A DNA stretch of 53,802 nucleotides from Bacteroidia bacterium (GTDB lineage Bacteria; Bacteroidota; Bacteroidia; M30B66), in NCBI GenBank assembly GCA_019695235.1, contig JAIBAI010000015.1, positions 1 to 53,802 of the forward strand, written 5' to 3'. Position numbers and translations under genes: made by a program. Shown piece after piece: positions 44,770 to 53,802 of this stretch (positions are counted from its first letter, which is position 1; every line of letters begins with the position of its first letter). The notes under the pieces were generated by a model. It was not told where the DNA came from and made no database searches. It worked only from the letters and a program-made list of their open reading frames with translations.

Positions 44770-45051
44770 TTATTTCCTTCCTTTGTCTTTACGGTTTCCT
44801 GCATGACCACGGAAGGTGCGGGTTGGTGCAAATTCGCCCAGTTTGTGACCCACCATATTTTCGGTGACATATACCGGGATAAATTTATTGCCATTGTGAA
44901 CGGCAAGGGTTTGACCTACGAAATCAGGGCTGATCATAGAACGGCGCGACCAAGTTTTAACAACTGATTTTTTGCCACTATCAATCATTTGGAAAACTTT
45001 CTTTTCCAATTTGAAATCAATAAAGGGACCTTTTTTTAGTGAACGGCTCAT
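44770..45051 (-). CDS. rpsS: 30S ribosomal protein S19
   Basis: 93 residues of normal length: [58 protein letters not shown]. It binds 16S rRNA in the 30S head near S13. It lies between rplB (23 bp) and rplV (26 bp), in standard S10-operon order. Confidence 0.97.
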   Translation of the reverse strand: MSRSLKKGPFIDFKLEKKVFQMIDSGKKSVVKTWSRRSMISPDFVGQTLAVHNGNKFIPVYVTENMVGHKLGEFAPTRTFRGHAGNRKDKGRK

Positions 45052-45074
45052 AATGCGTTTGAATACTGTAAGGG

Positions 45075-45899
<825 letters not shown>

Positions 45900-45904
45900 T
45901 ATCG

Positions 45905-46195
45905 TCAGATGCTGCTATAAAAATCAATAGTTTCACCTTTGGCAAGAGACACGATTGCTTTCTTGCAACGGCCGGTGATACCGTATTTAACGCCCCCACG
46001 TGTGTTGCGGGCTTTTACTTTTCCAATGTACTTCATGGTGCGCACATTTTCCACATTCACGCCATAAGCCTTTTCAACGGCTTGCTTGATTTGGATTTTG
46101 TTTGCATCCGAGCTGACCACAAACCCGTAGAGGTTCATCTTCTCGGTCAGACCGGTCATTTTTTCTGTAATGATGGGTTTGATGAGGATGTTCAT
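45905..46195 (-). CDS. rplW: 50S ribosomal protein L23
   Basis: 96 residues: [50 protein letters not shown], then the basic arm [14 protein letters not shown]. At the exit tunnel it docks trigger factor and SRP in other bacteria. One base separates it from rplD. Confidence 0.96.
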   Translation of the reverse strand: MNILIKPIITEKMTGLTEKMNLYGFVVSSDANKIQIKQAVEKAYGVNVENVRTMKYIGKVKARNTRGGVKYGITGRCKKAIVSLAKGETIDFYSSI

Positions 46196-46196
46196 A

Positions 46197-46829
46197 TCAG
46201 TTCTGTGTTAAAGTGTTTTCTACATTTTTAACGGCATCTTCAAACAACACAATATGGTTGGCATGAAGAATGTCATAGGTATTCAGGTCGGTTGCGGTAA
46301 CAACTTTGCTGTTAGGCAGGTTACGGCTTGACAAATACAATGCCTGATTGTTCTCAGGAATTACCACCAGGGTTTTGCCTGTTGAAAGGTTGAGGTTTTT
46401 CAGGATGGTGCTGTATTGTTTTGTTGAAGGCTTTTCGATTTGAAATTGTTCTACCAAAACAATGCCATTGTCTTGTGCTTTGTAAGTCAGTGCTGATTTA
46501 CGGGCAAGCATTTTTACCTTTTTATTCAGACGGAAGCTATAATCGCGGGGTTTAGGCCCGAAAATACGTCCACCACCTACAAATACAGGTGATTTAATGC
46601 TACCGGCACGTGCACCGCCTGTGCCTTTCTGACGTTTTAGTTTGCGGGTTGAATAGTTTACCTCAGCACGCTCTTTTGCCTTATGGGTGCCCTGACGACG
46701 GTTAGCCAGGATCTGTTTTACGTCCAGATATATGGCATGATCGTTTGGTGTAATCGCAAAAACATCGCTGTTCAGCTTTACTTTGCGACCGGTCTCCTGA
46801 CCGCTGGTGTTCAATACTGTTAGTTCCAT
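46197..46829 (-). CDS. rplD: 50S ribosomal protein L4
   Basis: 210 residues. Typical motifs are [46 protein letters not shown] and [17 protein letters not shown] in the extended loop, then TLVVIPENN and [18 protein letters not shown]. In E. coli L4 autoregulates the S10 operon; no such leader is evident in front of rpsJ here. One base after rplC. Confidence 0.97.
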   Translation of the reverse strand: MELTVLNTSGQETGRKVKLNSDVFAITPNDHAIYLDVKQILANRRQGTHKAKERAEVNYSTRKLKRQKGTGGARAGSIKSPVFVGGGRIFGPKPRDYSFRLNKKVKMLARKSALTYKAQDNGIVLVEQFQIEKPSTKQYSTILKNLNLSTGKTLVVIPENNQALYLSSRNLPNSKVVTATDLNTYDILHANHIVLFEDAVKNVENTLTQN

Positions 46830-46830
46830 A

Positions 46831-47448
46831 TTACTTCTCGATCATTACATACGAACCTTTTGGGCCTGGGATTGCGCCTTGTACCACGATAAGATTCTGT
46901 TCAGGAATTACTTTCAATACTTCAAGGTTTTGCACCTTCACTCTTGCGCCACCGGTACGTCCGGCCATACGCATACCTTTAAATACACGTGAAGGATAAG
47001 ACGATGCACCCAATGAACCAGGGGCACGAAGGCGGTTGTGCTGACCGTGTGTCTGCATACCAACCCCGCTAAATCCGTGGCGTTTTACAACGCCCTGGAA
47101 ACCTTTTCCTTTTGATGTACCGATTACATCAACAAATTCGCCTTCATTGAACAAATCAACAGAGATAGTTTCTCCTGTGCTACGTTCTTCAGTGAAGTGG
47201 CGAAATTCAACTACTTTCCGCTTGGGTGTTGTGTTGGCCTTTTCAAAATGGCCTTTCATTGCGGCGGAAGTATGTTTTTCCTTACGCTCTTCAAACGCCA
47301 GTTGAACTGCGTTGTAACCGTCTTTTTCAACGGTTTTCACTTGCGTAACTACGCAAGGACCTGCCTCGATAATTGTGCATGGTATGTTCTTACCAGCGGC
47401 ACTGAAGAGGCTAGTCATTCCGACTTTTTTACCTATTAAACCTGACAT
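46831..47448 (-). CDS. rplC: 50S ribosomal protein L3
   Basis: 205 residues: [15 protein letters not shown], then [56 protein letters not shown]. The glutamine-containing GMQTHGQ segment, near the site methylated by PrmB in other bacteria, is retained. It follows rpsJ after 36 bp. Confidence 0.97.
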   Translation of the reverse strand: MSGLIGKKVGMTSLFSAAGKNIPCTIIEAGPCVVTQVKTVEKDGYNAVQLAFEERKEKHTSAAMKGHFEKANTTPKRKVVEFRHFTEERSTGETISVDLFNEGEFVDVIGTSKGKGFQGVVKRHGFSGVGMQTHGQHNRLRAPGSLGASSYPSRVFKGMRMAGRTGGARVKVQNLEVLKVIPEQNLIVVQGAIPGPKGSYVMIEK

Positions 47449-47484
47449 TTTATGTATTTAGATGATGTGCTGTGTTGATGCAAA

Positions 47485-47790
47485 CTAAACTTTAATCTCA
47501 ACTTCTACCCCACTTGGAAGCTCGAGCTTCATCAAAGCATCTACTGTTTTAGAGGTAGTGCTGTAAATATCGAGCAAACGCTTATATGAACAAAGTTGGA
47601 ATTGTTCACGTGCTTTTTTATTTACGTGTGGTGAACGCAATACGGTGTAGATGTTTTTGTTGGTTGGCAGTGGAATTGGACCATTTACTACCGCACCGGT
47701 TAACTTCACCGTTTTTACGATTTTCTCGGCCGATTTATCAACTAAGTTGTAATCGTACGATTTAAGTTTAATTCTGATTTTCTGACTCAT
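47485..47790 (-). CDS. rpsJ: 30S ribosomal protein S10
   Basis: 101 residues: [52 protein letters not shown] and the C-terminal LPSGVEVEI. Position directly after fusA, with no tuf gene between them, is the Bacteroidota arrangement that joins the str and S10 clusters. 19 bp gap to fusA. Confidence 0.98.
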   Translation of the reverse strand: MSQKIRIKLKSYDYNLVDKSAEKIVKTVKLTGAVVNGPIPLPTNKNIYTVLRSPHVNKKAREQFQLCSYKRLLDIYSTTSKTVDALMKLELPSGVEVEIKV

Positions 47791-47809
47791 GGTATAAAGA
47801 ACAAGGATT

Positions 47810-49918
47810 TTAAGCTTTTACGGTTTTACCTTTTGCCTTAGCAATTACTTCTTCGGCCACCTGGCGAGGTGCTTCAGCATAGTGTGAAGGTTCCATAGTG
47901 GAAGTTGCTCTTCCGGAAGAAATAGTACGTAAGGTGGTTACATAACCAAACATTTCACTCAGAGGCACTTTAGCGCGGATTACCTGAGCACCGGCACGGC
48001 TATCCATGCCTTCAAGCTGACCGCGGCGTTTGTTTAAGTCGCCAATGATATCACCCATGTATTCGTCTGGCGTAACCACTTCAACTTTCATGATGGGTTC
48101 CATCAGGATAGGTTGTGCTTTAGGTAAGGCTTCGCGGAATGCAGAGCGGGCGCAAATTTCAAATGAGAGTGAATCGGAGTCAACTGCGTGGTATGAGCCA
48201 TCAGTCAGTACTACTTTCAGGCTATCCATTCCATATCCGGCCAATACACCATTTTGCATAGCTGTTTTAAAACCTTTTTCTACGGAAGGGATGTATTCGC
48301 GTGGGATATTACCACCAACAACTTCGTTTACAAACTGAAGACCTTCTTTGGCATCAGCATCAGCAGGGCTAATAGTAACAACGATATCAGCGAATTTACC
48401 ACGACCACCGGTTTGTTTTTTGTAAACTTCACGGTGAGTAACTTTACCGGTGATTGCTTCTTTATAGTTTACCTGAGGTGCTCCCTGGTTACATTCAACC
48501 TTAAATTCGCGTCTGAGACGGTCAAGGATGATATCAAGGTGCAACTCGCCCATACCACTGATGATAGTTTGGCTGGTTTCTTCGTCAGTACGCACTTTGA
48601 AAGTAGGGTCTTCCTCCGATAATTTTGCAAGTGCCATACCAAGTTTATCCACATCGGCCTGAGTTTTAGGCTCAATTGCCACGCCGATTACCGGCTCAGG
48701 GAATACCATTGATTCAAGCACGATAGGGTTCTTCTCATCGCAAAGGGTGTCACCGGTTTTAATATCTTTAAAACCTACGGCTGCCCCAATATCTCCTGCT
48801 TCAATATATTCAATGGCATTCTGTTTGTTGGCATGCATCTGGAAAATACGGGAGATACGCTCTTTGTTACCACTGCGGGTGTTGAGAACATACGAACCAG
48901 CATCTAAGCGGCCTGAATATACACGGAAGAAACACAAACGGCCTACAAAGGGGTCGGTTGCAATTTTAAACGCCAATGCAGTAAAAGGGTCTTTTAAGCC
49001 AGGTGTACGGAAAACTTCAGCACCTGTATCCGGGTTGGTACCTATGATTTTCTCTTTATCGAGCGGGCTTGGCATTAATTCCATCACCAGATCGAGCATT
49101 GCCTGAACTCCTTTGTTTTTAAAGGAAGAACCGCAAACCATCGGTACAATTTTATTGGCTACGCAAGCTTTTCTAAGTGCATCAAGTACCTCACGTTCTG
49201 TAATAGAGGTGGGGTCATCGAAGTATTTCTCCATTAACTGATCATCGAATTCAGCAACGGCCTCCAGCATTTTCTCTCTCCACTCTCTTGCTTCTTCCAC
49301 AAGGTCAGCAGGGATTTCAACTTCCTTAAAAGTCATACCCTTGTCATGTTCATTCCATTCAATTCCACGGAAATTGATCAAATCAACTACACCACGGAAG
49401 GTTTCTTCAGCACCAATAGGTATTTGAAGAGGAATAGCGTTACCCCCCAACACTTCGCGCACCTGCTTAACAACAGCCAGGAAGTCAGCACCCTGACGAT
49501 CCATCTTGTTTACAAAACCGATACGAGTAACATTGTAATTATTAGCTAAACGCCAGTTAGTTTCAGATTGTGGCTCTACGCCGTCAACAGCTGAAAACAG
49601 AAATACCAAGCCATCAAGGATACGCAACGAACGGTTAACCTCTACGGTAAAGTCAACGTGTCCGGGTGTGTCAATTACGTTTAGTTTGTATTTATTCCCT
49701 CTGTAATTCCAGAAACATGTAGTAGCTGCCGAAGTGATGGTGATACCACGCTCCTGCTCCTGTACCATCCAGTCCATCGTAGCTGCGCCATCGTGCACCT
49801 CGCCTACTTTGTGGTTAACACCGGTATAATATAGAATACGCTCGGTAGTTGTGGTTTTGCCAGCATCAATATGTGCGGCAATACCGATGTTTCTGGTGAA
49901 TTTTAAATCGTGGCTCAT
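47810..49918 (-). CDS. fusA: Translation elongation factor G
   Basis: 702 residues of full length. GTPase motifs: G1 [12 protein letters not shown] (15-26), switch region [10 protein letters not shown]3 DTPGHVDFT and G4 NKMDRQGAD. Domains II-V follow, including [10 protein letters not shown] (domain III), [11 protein letters not shown] (domain IV region) and [20 protein letters not shown] (domain V). Drives ribosomal translocation. Placed between rpsG (26 bp) and rpsJ (19 bp). Confidence 0.98.
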   Translation of the reverse strand: MSHDLKFTRNIGIAAHIDAGKTTTTERILYYTGVNHKVGEVHDGAATMDWMVQEQERGITITSAATTCFWNYRGNKYKLNVIDTPGHVDFTVEVNRSLRILDGLVFLFSAVDGVEPQSETNWRLANNYNVTRIGFVNKMDRQGADFLAVVKQVREVLGGNAIPLQIPIGAEETFRGVVDLINFRGIEWNEHDKGMTFKEVEIPADLVEEAREWREKMLEAVAEFDDQLMEKYFDDPTSITEREVLDALRKACVANKIVPMVCGSSFKNKGVQAMLDLVMELMPSPLDKEKIIGTNPDTGAEVFRTPGLKDPFTALAFKIATDPFVGRLCFFRVYSGRLDAGSYVLNTRSGNKERISRIFQMHANKQNAIEYIEAGDIGAAVGFKDIKTGDTLCDEKNPIVLESMVFPEPVIGVAIEPKTQADVDKLGMALAKLSEEDPTFKVRTDEETSQTIISGMGELHLDIILDRLRREFKVECNQGAPQVNYKEAITGKVTHREVYKKQTGGRGKFADIVVTISPADADAKEGLQFVNEVVGGNIPREYIPSVEKGFKTAMQNGVLAGYGMDSLKVVLTDGSYHAVDSDSLSFEICARSAFREALPKAQPILMEPIMKVEVVTPDEYMGDIIGDLNKRRGQLEGMDSRAGAQVIRAKVPLSEMFGYVTTLRTISSGRATSTMEPSHYAEAPRQVAEEVIAKAKGKTVKA

Positions 49919-49944
49919 TGTTTAGCCTTTTCTTTTTTTAATGA

Positions 49945-50412
49945 TTAAAAACGGAAATGTGAGAATGCTTTGTTAGCCTCAGCCATCCGGTGGGTATCTT
50001 CTTTTTTCTTATGAGCGGCACCTTCGCCTTTTGAAGCTGCAATAACTTCAGAAGCCAGTTTTTGAGCCATTGATTTCTCGTTGCGTTTGCGTGAGAACAT
50101 GATTAACCATTTGATACCCATAGCGGTACGACGATCCGGACGTACTTCCTGTGGGATCTGAAAGGTTGCACCACCCACCCTGCGGCTTTTCACCTCAACG
50201 TTTGGACTTACATTTTCAAGCGCGCGTTTCCATACCTCATGTCCTTCTTCTTCAGTGCGCTTTGTTACAATATCCATCGCGTCATAAAAGATGCCGTAGG
50301 CAATTGACTTTTTGCCATCATACATCAGGTTATTTACAAAGCGGGTAACCAGCTGATCGTTATAGCGCGGATCAGGAGTTCTGGGGATTCGTTTAGGGGT
50401 TGTCTTTCTCAT
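49945..50412 (-). CDS. rpsG: 30S ribosomal protein S7
   Basis: 155 residues: MRKTTPKRIPRTPDPRYND, FVNNLMYDGKKSIAYGIFYDA, ALENVSPNVEVKSRRVGGATFQIP and the C-terminal EANKAFSHFRF. Nucleates assembly of the 30S head. 22 bp after rpsL. Confidence 0.98.
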   Translation of the reverse strand: MRKTTPKRIPRTPDPRYNDQLVTRFVNNLMYDGKKSIAYGIFYDAMDIVTKRTEEEGHEVWKRALENVSPNVEVKSRRVGGATFQIPQEVRPDRRTAMGIKWLIMFSRKRNEKSMAQKLASEVIAASKGEGAAHKKKEDTHRMAEANKAFSHFRF

Positions 50413-50434
50413 GTTGCAATTTGCAGGCTATGAA

Positions 50435-50848
50435 TTATTTCTTTTTGGCTCCTTTTGCGCCGGCTGCTGGTTGACCTGGCTTCGGACGCTTGGTTCCGTA
50501 TTTTGAACGGCGTTGGTTACGGCCTTCAACACCAGAAGTGTCGAGGGCACCACGTACAATATGGTAACGTACTCCGGGAAGGTCTTTTACCCTGCCACCA
50601 CGAATCAACACAATGCTGTGTTCCTGTAGGTTGTGGCCTTCTCCCGGGATATAGGCGTTAACTTCTTTTGTGTTGGTCAGACGCACACGTGCCACCTTCC
50701 TCATAGCCGAGTTAGGCTTTTTGGGCGTAGTAGTATAAACACGGGTACAAACCCCGCGGCGTTGTGGACAGGAGTCCAGAGCCGGAGACTTACTCTTGGT
50801 AGCGTTGGCGGAGCGGCCTTTACGTACAAGCTGCTGAATTGTTGGCAT
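50435..50848 (-). CDS. rpsL: 30S ribosomal protein S12
   Basis: 137 residues: [73 protein letters not shown]. The two lysines in TPKKPNS and RVKDLPG, where substitutions give streptomycin resistance in other bacteria, are wild type. First gene of the str-S10 transcript, with a promoter at 50915-50944. Confidence 0.98.
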   Translation of the reverse strand: MPTIQQLVRKGRSANATKSKSPALDSCPQRRGVCTRVYTTTPKKPNSAMRKVARVRLTNTKEVNAYIPGEGHNLQEHSIVLIRGGRVKDLPGVRYHIVRGALDTSGVEGRNQRRSKYGTKRPKPGQPAAGAKGAKKK

Positions 50849-50914
50849 GCTTAAGCGCTGATTGTGATGAGTTTAATTCTAAAAAATTACAGTTTCCCTG
50901 ATTTTTTGGGAGCG

Positions 50915-50944
50915 CAAAGATAGGAAGTTGTTTTTATTTACCAA
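50915..50944 (-). promoter_or_regulatory. Promoter of the str-S10 ribosomal operon
   Basis: On the minus strand, -7 TATCTTTG (50915-50922) and -33 TTG (50942-50944) are 19 bp apart. The predicted leader to rpsL is about 60 nt and contains a short TCCC/GGGA hairpin. The same intergenic stretch (50849-51076) carries the divergent promoter of the collagen-like gene. Confidence 0.65.
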
Positions 50945-51043
50945 CGGTGATTGTTAAAAAATTTTCCAATGAAATTTGCCCAACATGAATTTTTGTCGCC
51001 TGAATATGAATTTCAGGAATAATGACCAGCGCAGTATAGCATC

Positions 51044-51071
51044 TTTGTTTTGCCTGAATCTGCTACATTTG
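51044..51071 (+). promoter_or_regulatory. Promoter of the collagen-like gene
   Basis: TTTG (51044-51047), 16 bp, TACATTTG (51064-51071), then ATG 51077 only 5 bp later. The mRNA would be leaderless or nearly so, and the in-frame TTG at 51050 lies inside the promoter and cannot be the start. Confidence 0.5.
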
Positions 51072-51076
51072 CTTTT

Positions 51077-52189
51077 ATGAAAATACAAATACTTTGTTTT
51101 TTATTATTACTGTTGAATGCCGGAGGTTTATCGCTTGAAGCGCAAACGGCCGTGCCGCAAGCTATCAATTACCAGGCAATTGCCCGGAATTCTGCCGGAG
51201 GAGTTTATGTCAATAAAATGATTGCGCTACGGATAAGCATTCGCACAGGCTCGTCGAGTGGCCCGGTGGTATATAAAGAAGTGCAACAGTCTCAAACCAA
51301 TGCATTTGGACTTTTTAGCCTGAAAATCGGAACCGGAACACCTGAGTCAGGACTGTTTACGGATATTGACTGGTCGGAGGCGAATCAATGGTTAGAGGTA
51401 GAGGCCGATCCGGAGGGAGGTACATCATTTGTATCAATAGGAATTAGTGAGTTATTATCTGTACCGTATGCATTTTATGCTCAAAACTCAGGTACCGGTG
51501 GAGAGCAAGGTCCACCCGGCCCTCAGGGACCTGCCGGTGAACAAGGCCCTCCAGGCCCCCAGGGTCCTCCGGGTGATGGAAGTGCAGGGCCGCCACTTGT
51601 GCAGGCATTTAGCACAGCTTATGGTGCCTCCGCAGTTAGTTCACCCGATTTTGTTACCTTAGGAGGAGCAGGAACGGCCAGTGCAGCAACACTTTGGGTT
51701 GAACAATTGGTGAGTCAGTGTGCGGTGTGCACCCAACCTTATGTACAAGCATTACCAAACTGGATAGGGCAGGCAGTTGTTTTAGACATACCAGTACAAA
51801 CGATTACAATTGAAAACGATGAGGAACCCGGTAAAGGCGTGTTGGTTATGGGGAATGTTACCATTAAAGCCACGAATAATTCCACTTCGCTTCCAAACAG
51901 TAACCGGTTCAGTATATGGGTACAGCGTTCAACTACTGCTGATTTTACATCTGGGGTTACAAATGTGTACCGTATTGAGGATGGTCTATCCGGGGGTACC
52001 ACCAGCACGCTTTCACCACCGGCACTGGGCTCCGGGATAGCCTGTACCACCATTTTGTATCCTGATTTGAATCTGAACCCCGGAACTTATTATTACAGGT
52101 TCGTGTACCAGAACATCATGGGGCTCAATAACGGGCAAACCCTTTTTGCGCAAGACCGCAGCATGGTACTCATGGAAATCAGGAAATAG
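51077..52189 (+). CDS. Secreted collagen-like (GXY repeat) protein
   Basis: About 370 residues from ATG 51077. The signal peptide is KIQILCFLLLLLNAGGLSLEA, cleaved near EAQ-TAVPQ. The N-terminal beta domain (about 25-135) has VPQAINYQAIARNSAGG and LKIGTGTPESGLFTDIDW, a module common in Bacteroidota surface and tail-fibre-like proteins. Residues ~142-168 are nine Gly-X-Y triplets (GEQ, GPP, GPQ, GPA ...), a collagen-like stalk that would trimerise. The C-terminal ~200 residues are a beta-rich head I do not recognise. No T9SS sorting domain is visible, so it is likely exported by Sec and anchored or released differently. Divergent from rpsL. Confidence 0.82.
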   Translation: MKIQILCFLLLLLNAGGLSLEAQTAVPQAINYQAIARNSAGGVYVNKMIALRISIRTGSSSGPVVYKEVQQSQTNAFGLFSLKIGTGTPESGLFTDIDWSEANQWLEVEADPEGGTSFVSIGISELLSVPYAFYAQNSGTGGEQGPPGPQGPAGEQGPPGPQGPPGDGSAGPPLVQAFSTAYGASAVSSPDFVTLGGAGTASAATLWVEQLVSQCAVCTQPYVQALPNWIGQAVVLDIPVQTITIENDEEPGKGVLVMGNVTIKATNNSTSLPNSNRFSIWVQRSTTADFTSGVTNVYRIEDGLSGGTTSTLSPPALGSGIACTTILYPDLNLNPGTYYYRFVYQNIMGLNNGQTLFAQDRSMVLMEIRK

Positions 52190-52205
52190 CGGGTTGAATA
52201 GAGGG

Positions 52206-52221
52206 AAACCTTTGAAGGTTT
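52206..52221. terminator. Possible bidirectional hairpin between the collagen-like and cytochrome genes
   Basis: AAACCTT-TG-AAGGTTT, a perfect 7+7 dyad with a tight loop in the 56-bp gap between two convergent stops. An outer AATAGA/TCTATT pair may extend it. There is no T tract, so termination is only suggested. Confidence 0.4.
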
Positions 52222-52245
52222 AAGGTCAAAGCTGTTTTCAACATT

Positions 52246-53235
52246 CTATTGAGGTTCATGTACAACCAGGTCTTTCACTTCGTGATTTACAGGAGGTAAA
52301 GTCTGCAGGTACTTGTATATGGCTATTAAATCGTTGTCGCTCATGTTGCGATATGCTTCCCATGGCATGATACTTTCCTTTACCAAACGACCTTTGTTTT
52401 TCAATCGCTCCACAAATTCATCCTGAGACCACCCATAAATATGGCCTGTTTCCGGGTCAGGGGTAAGGTTGGGTGTATAAACCCACACGCCGGGTTCTTC
52501 GGTAACCGAAGGTGTTTTTTGTCCGCCGGCATACGGTTCGCCTACAAATTCTCCGGTTTGCATATCCATGTTTGTATGGCAATCTTTACAGCCAGACACT
52601 GCATTAGCAAGGTAACGCCCATATTCAACAGAAGTGTCTCTTGCAACAGATTTGGCAATGTCGCCCTCTGGAGCATAAGGTTTTAGAAAAAATGCAGAGA
52701 TGGCTTTCCAGAAAAAATTGAGTTCAGAGGGCGGAACCTTGTTATTTACCGGGCTAAGTGTACGCAGATAGGATATGATGGCGGTTAAATCTTCATCGCT
52801 TACATTGGGGTAGCGCATAAAGGGAAAAATGATGGTGTTGTCTGGCCTTACCCCGTACCTGATAATGCGTGCCAATTCTGCATCAGAATATCTGCCTATC
52901 CCGGTTTCTTTGTCAGGGGTGATATTTGCCGAATAAAACGCTGCACCCGGCATGGTAAAAGGCAAGCCCCCGGATAGTGGTTTGGTGAAGATGCTGGTTT
53001 CAAGTTCTTCAATCTTTTTACGGTCGCCATTGATATGGCAAACGGCACAATGGGCCGCACCCAGAACAAGGTATTTCCCTTGTGCAATAACAGCACTATC
53101 AGCACTGGCGGCAATAGCTACCTGTGGGGCATCCATTTTGGGAGGGTACATTGAATATACTGCCACAACCAATGCAAGTACAACGATAAGTACGATAATT
53201 CCTATCCATTTTAAGGTTTTTAGAAGTGTTTTCAT
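52246..53235 (-). CDS. Membrane-anchored diheme cytochrome c
   Basis: 329 residues from ATG 53235; an upstream in-frame ATG at 53265 adds ten residues before the normal basic start. One N-terminal membrane helix (about 10-28) is followed by two cytochrome c domains with CAVCH (63-67) and CKDCH (216-220). Each domain also carries a matching block (YSANITPDKETG... and YTPNLTPDPETG...), showing an internal duplication. Methionines in FPFMRYPN and IMPWEAYRNM are candidate axial ligands. Diheme proteins of this shape occur in alcohol-dehydrogenase-like or cbb3-like electron chains; the partner is unknown. Heme attachment would depend on the ccm genes at 3.3-7.3 kb. Confidence 0.88.
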   Translation of the reverse strand: MKTLLKTLKWIGIIVLIVVLALVVAVYSMYPPKMDAPQVAIAASADSAVIAQGKYLVLGAAHCAVCHINGDRKKIEELETSIFTKPLSGGLPFTMPGAAFYSANITPDKETGIGRYSDAELARIIRYGVRPDNTIIFPFMRYPNVSDEDLTAIISYLRTLSPVNNKVPPSELNFFWKAISAFFLKPYAPEGDIAKSVARDTSVEYGRYLANAVSGCKDCHTNMDMQTGEFVGEPYAGGQKTPSVTEEPGVWVYTPNLTPDPETGHIYGWSQDEFVERLKNKGRLVKESIMPWEAYRNMSDNDLIAIYKYLQTLPPVNHEVKDLVVHEPQ

Positions 53236-53536
53236 AGTTAATATAATTCGGGTTAGGAAAAACAATTAATGTTTCGACGAGAACTATCTCTAAAACAAAA
53301 CTAATAAAAAGAAAATTGACAAAATGAAATTTTTTCTTACCTGTCCTTATTTTGTCAGTTAAATTGCATTTGTGTAGTTAAATTCTATTGTATGGAGACT
53401 AGTTGGATTGGTGGTAGATATTCTGTATTAGGGGTTCAATGTTTTTTTCAGTTCAGAAATGCCTCCTGCTATAGGCCGGCGGTTTTTAGGTTAAAAGGTT
53501 TCTGTTCGATTTGTTCAAGCACAGCTTATTCCCGGA
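53236..53536. other. Intergenic region between the two cytochrome genes
   Basis: 301 bp, AT-rich, with no open reading frame I would support. It holds the promoter-like element at 53296-53323 for the downstream cytochrome, so the two cytochrome genes are probably transcribed separately. Nothing else was recognised. Confidence 0.5.
53296..53323 (-). promoter_or_regulatory. Promoter of the diheme cytochrome gene
   Basis: On the minus strand, -7 TAGTTTTG (53296-53303) and -33 TTTG (53320-53323) lie 16 bp apart, about 60 bp upstream of ATG 53235. Confidence 0.5.
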
Positions 53537-53802
53537 TTAATTTACGGGTGTAAATTTCTCTACCACATGGTAAACCGGGTCAAGATGTTTGAGGTATTTG
53601 TATATGGCGGCCAGATCTACAGTATCCATTCCGGCATACATTGTCCAGGGCATGATTGTTTGAAAATCACCTGGTTTTACCACGGGATTTACATAGGCAC
53701 TGTCGGCATACATTTTGAAACGCTTAATAAAGTAATTCTTTGACCAATTACCAATGCCTGATTCTTTATCTGGTGTAAGATTGGCTGAGCGCACGACGGA
53801 GC
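53537..53802 (-). CDS. Cytochrome c family protein, 3' part only (runs off window)
   Basis: The C-terminal ~88 residues of a second cytochrome c. The block RSANLTPDKESGIGNWS aligns with YSANITPDKETGIGRYS of the neighbouring diheme protein, and IMPWTMYAGMDTVDLAAIYKYLKHLDPV aligns with its C-terminal IMPWEAYRNMSDNDLIAIYKYL. The frame is open to the window edge, and the GTG at 53794 is an internal codon, not a start. The CxxCH site must lie outside the window. A tandem paralogue of the preceding gene. Confidence 0.8.
   Translation of the reverse strand, partial: SVVRSANLTPDKESGIGNWSKNYFIKRFKMYADSAYVNPVVKPGDFQTIMPWTMYAGMDTVDLAAIYKYLKHLDPVYHVVEKFTPVN

Noticed and set aside
49919-49944. Loss of tuf from the str operon as a novelty
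   Set aside because: tuf away from fusA, near the rpoBC region, is usual in Bacteroidota.
51050-51076. TTG start for the collagen-like protein
   Set aside because: Lies inside the promoter and precedes a normal signal peptide starting at ATG 51077.

Overview
The window comes from a Bacteroidota (Bacteroidetes) chromosome, probably a free-living aerobic or facultative member near the Chitinophagia/Saprospiria/Sphingobacteriia part of the phylum. Three things in the sequence point there. Four proteins end in type A sorting domains of the type IX secretion system (T9SS). Many genes are preceded by the Bacteroidota -7 promoter motif TAnnTTTG. The str-S10 ribosomal cluster has no tuf between fusA and rpsJ. 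No rRNA or tRNA genes, insertion sequences, prophage or CRISPR arrays were seen, so this looks like ordinary chromosome.

Layout. (1) 1-9.7 kb is a respiratory assembly block: heme A synthase (ctaA), a convergent T9SS surface protein, the cytochrome c maturation genes ccmC-ccmD-ccmE-ccmF, then a tightly packed run of a DUF2520 Rossmann protein, a UbiA-type prenyltransferase and maf. (2) 9.7-16.8 kb holds housekeeping genes: a DUF1573 lipoprotein, yajC, a YbbR-domain protein, coaE, an unrecognised T9SS-exported protein, the NAD(P)HX repair enzyme nnr, and convergent xseB/xseA. (3) 17.2-25.4 kb carries a T9SS protein with five PPC-like repeats, an NAD(P)-binding protein, a DUF2130 coiled-coil protein, feoA-feoB iron uptake and superoxide dismutase. 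(4) 25.4-29.5 kb is a five-gene operon that I read as a nitrosative-stress and Fe-S repair module: DUF2249-DUF542-hemerythrin (RIC/YtfE/ScdA type), DUF1858-DUF2249-DUF2249, a heme-copper-oxidase-like membrane protein, a DUF59/MIP18 Fe-S assembly protein, and an Rrf2 regulator with three cysteines. A perfect 21+21 bp inverted repeat sits over the promoter and is the likely operator of that regulator. (5) 29.6-42 kb holds a SNF2-family ATPase, an amidohydrolase and a roughly 2,600-residue T9SS adhesin-like protein with tandem Ig-like repeats. (6) 42-51 kb holds fumC and, convergent with it across a bidirectional terminator, the ribosomal run rpsL-rpsG-fusA-rpsJ-rplC-rplD-rplW-rplB-rpsS-rplV-rpsC, which stops at rpsC. 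(7) 51-53.8 kb holds a collagen-like secreted protein, a diheme cytochrome c, and the 3' part of a second cytochrome c.

How it fits together. Heme and cytochrome c biogenesis, c-type cytochromes, iron uptake, superoxide dismutase and the NO/Fe-S repair operon form a respiration and redox-stress theme. The most interesting unit is the operator-controlled operon at 25.4-29.5 kb. Its membrane protein and its DUF1858/DUF2249 protein have no function I can name, and a large foldable element lies between its first two genes. All functional assignments come from reading motifs. No database search was run.
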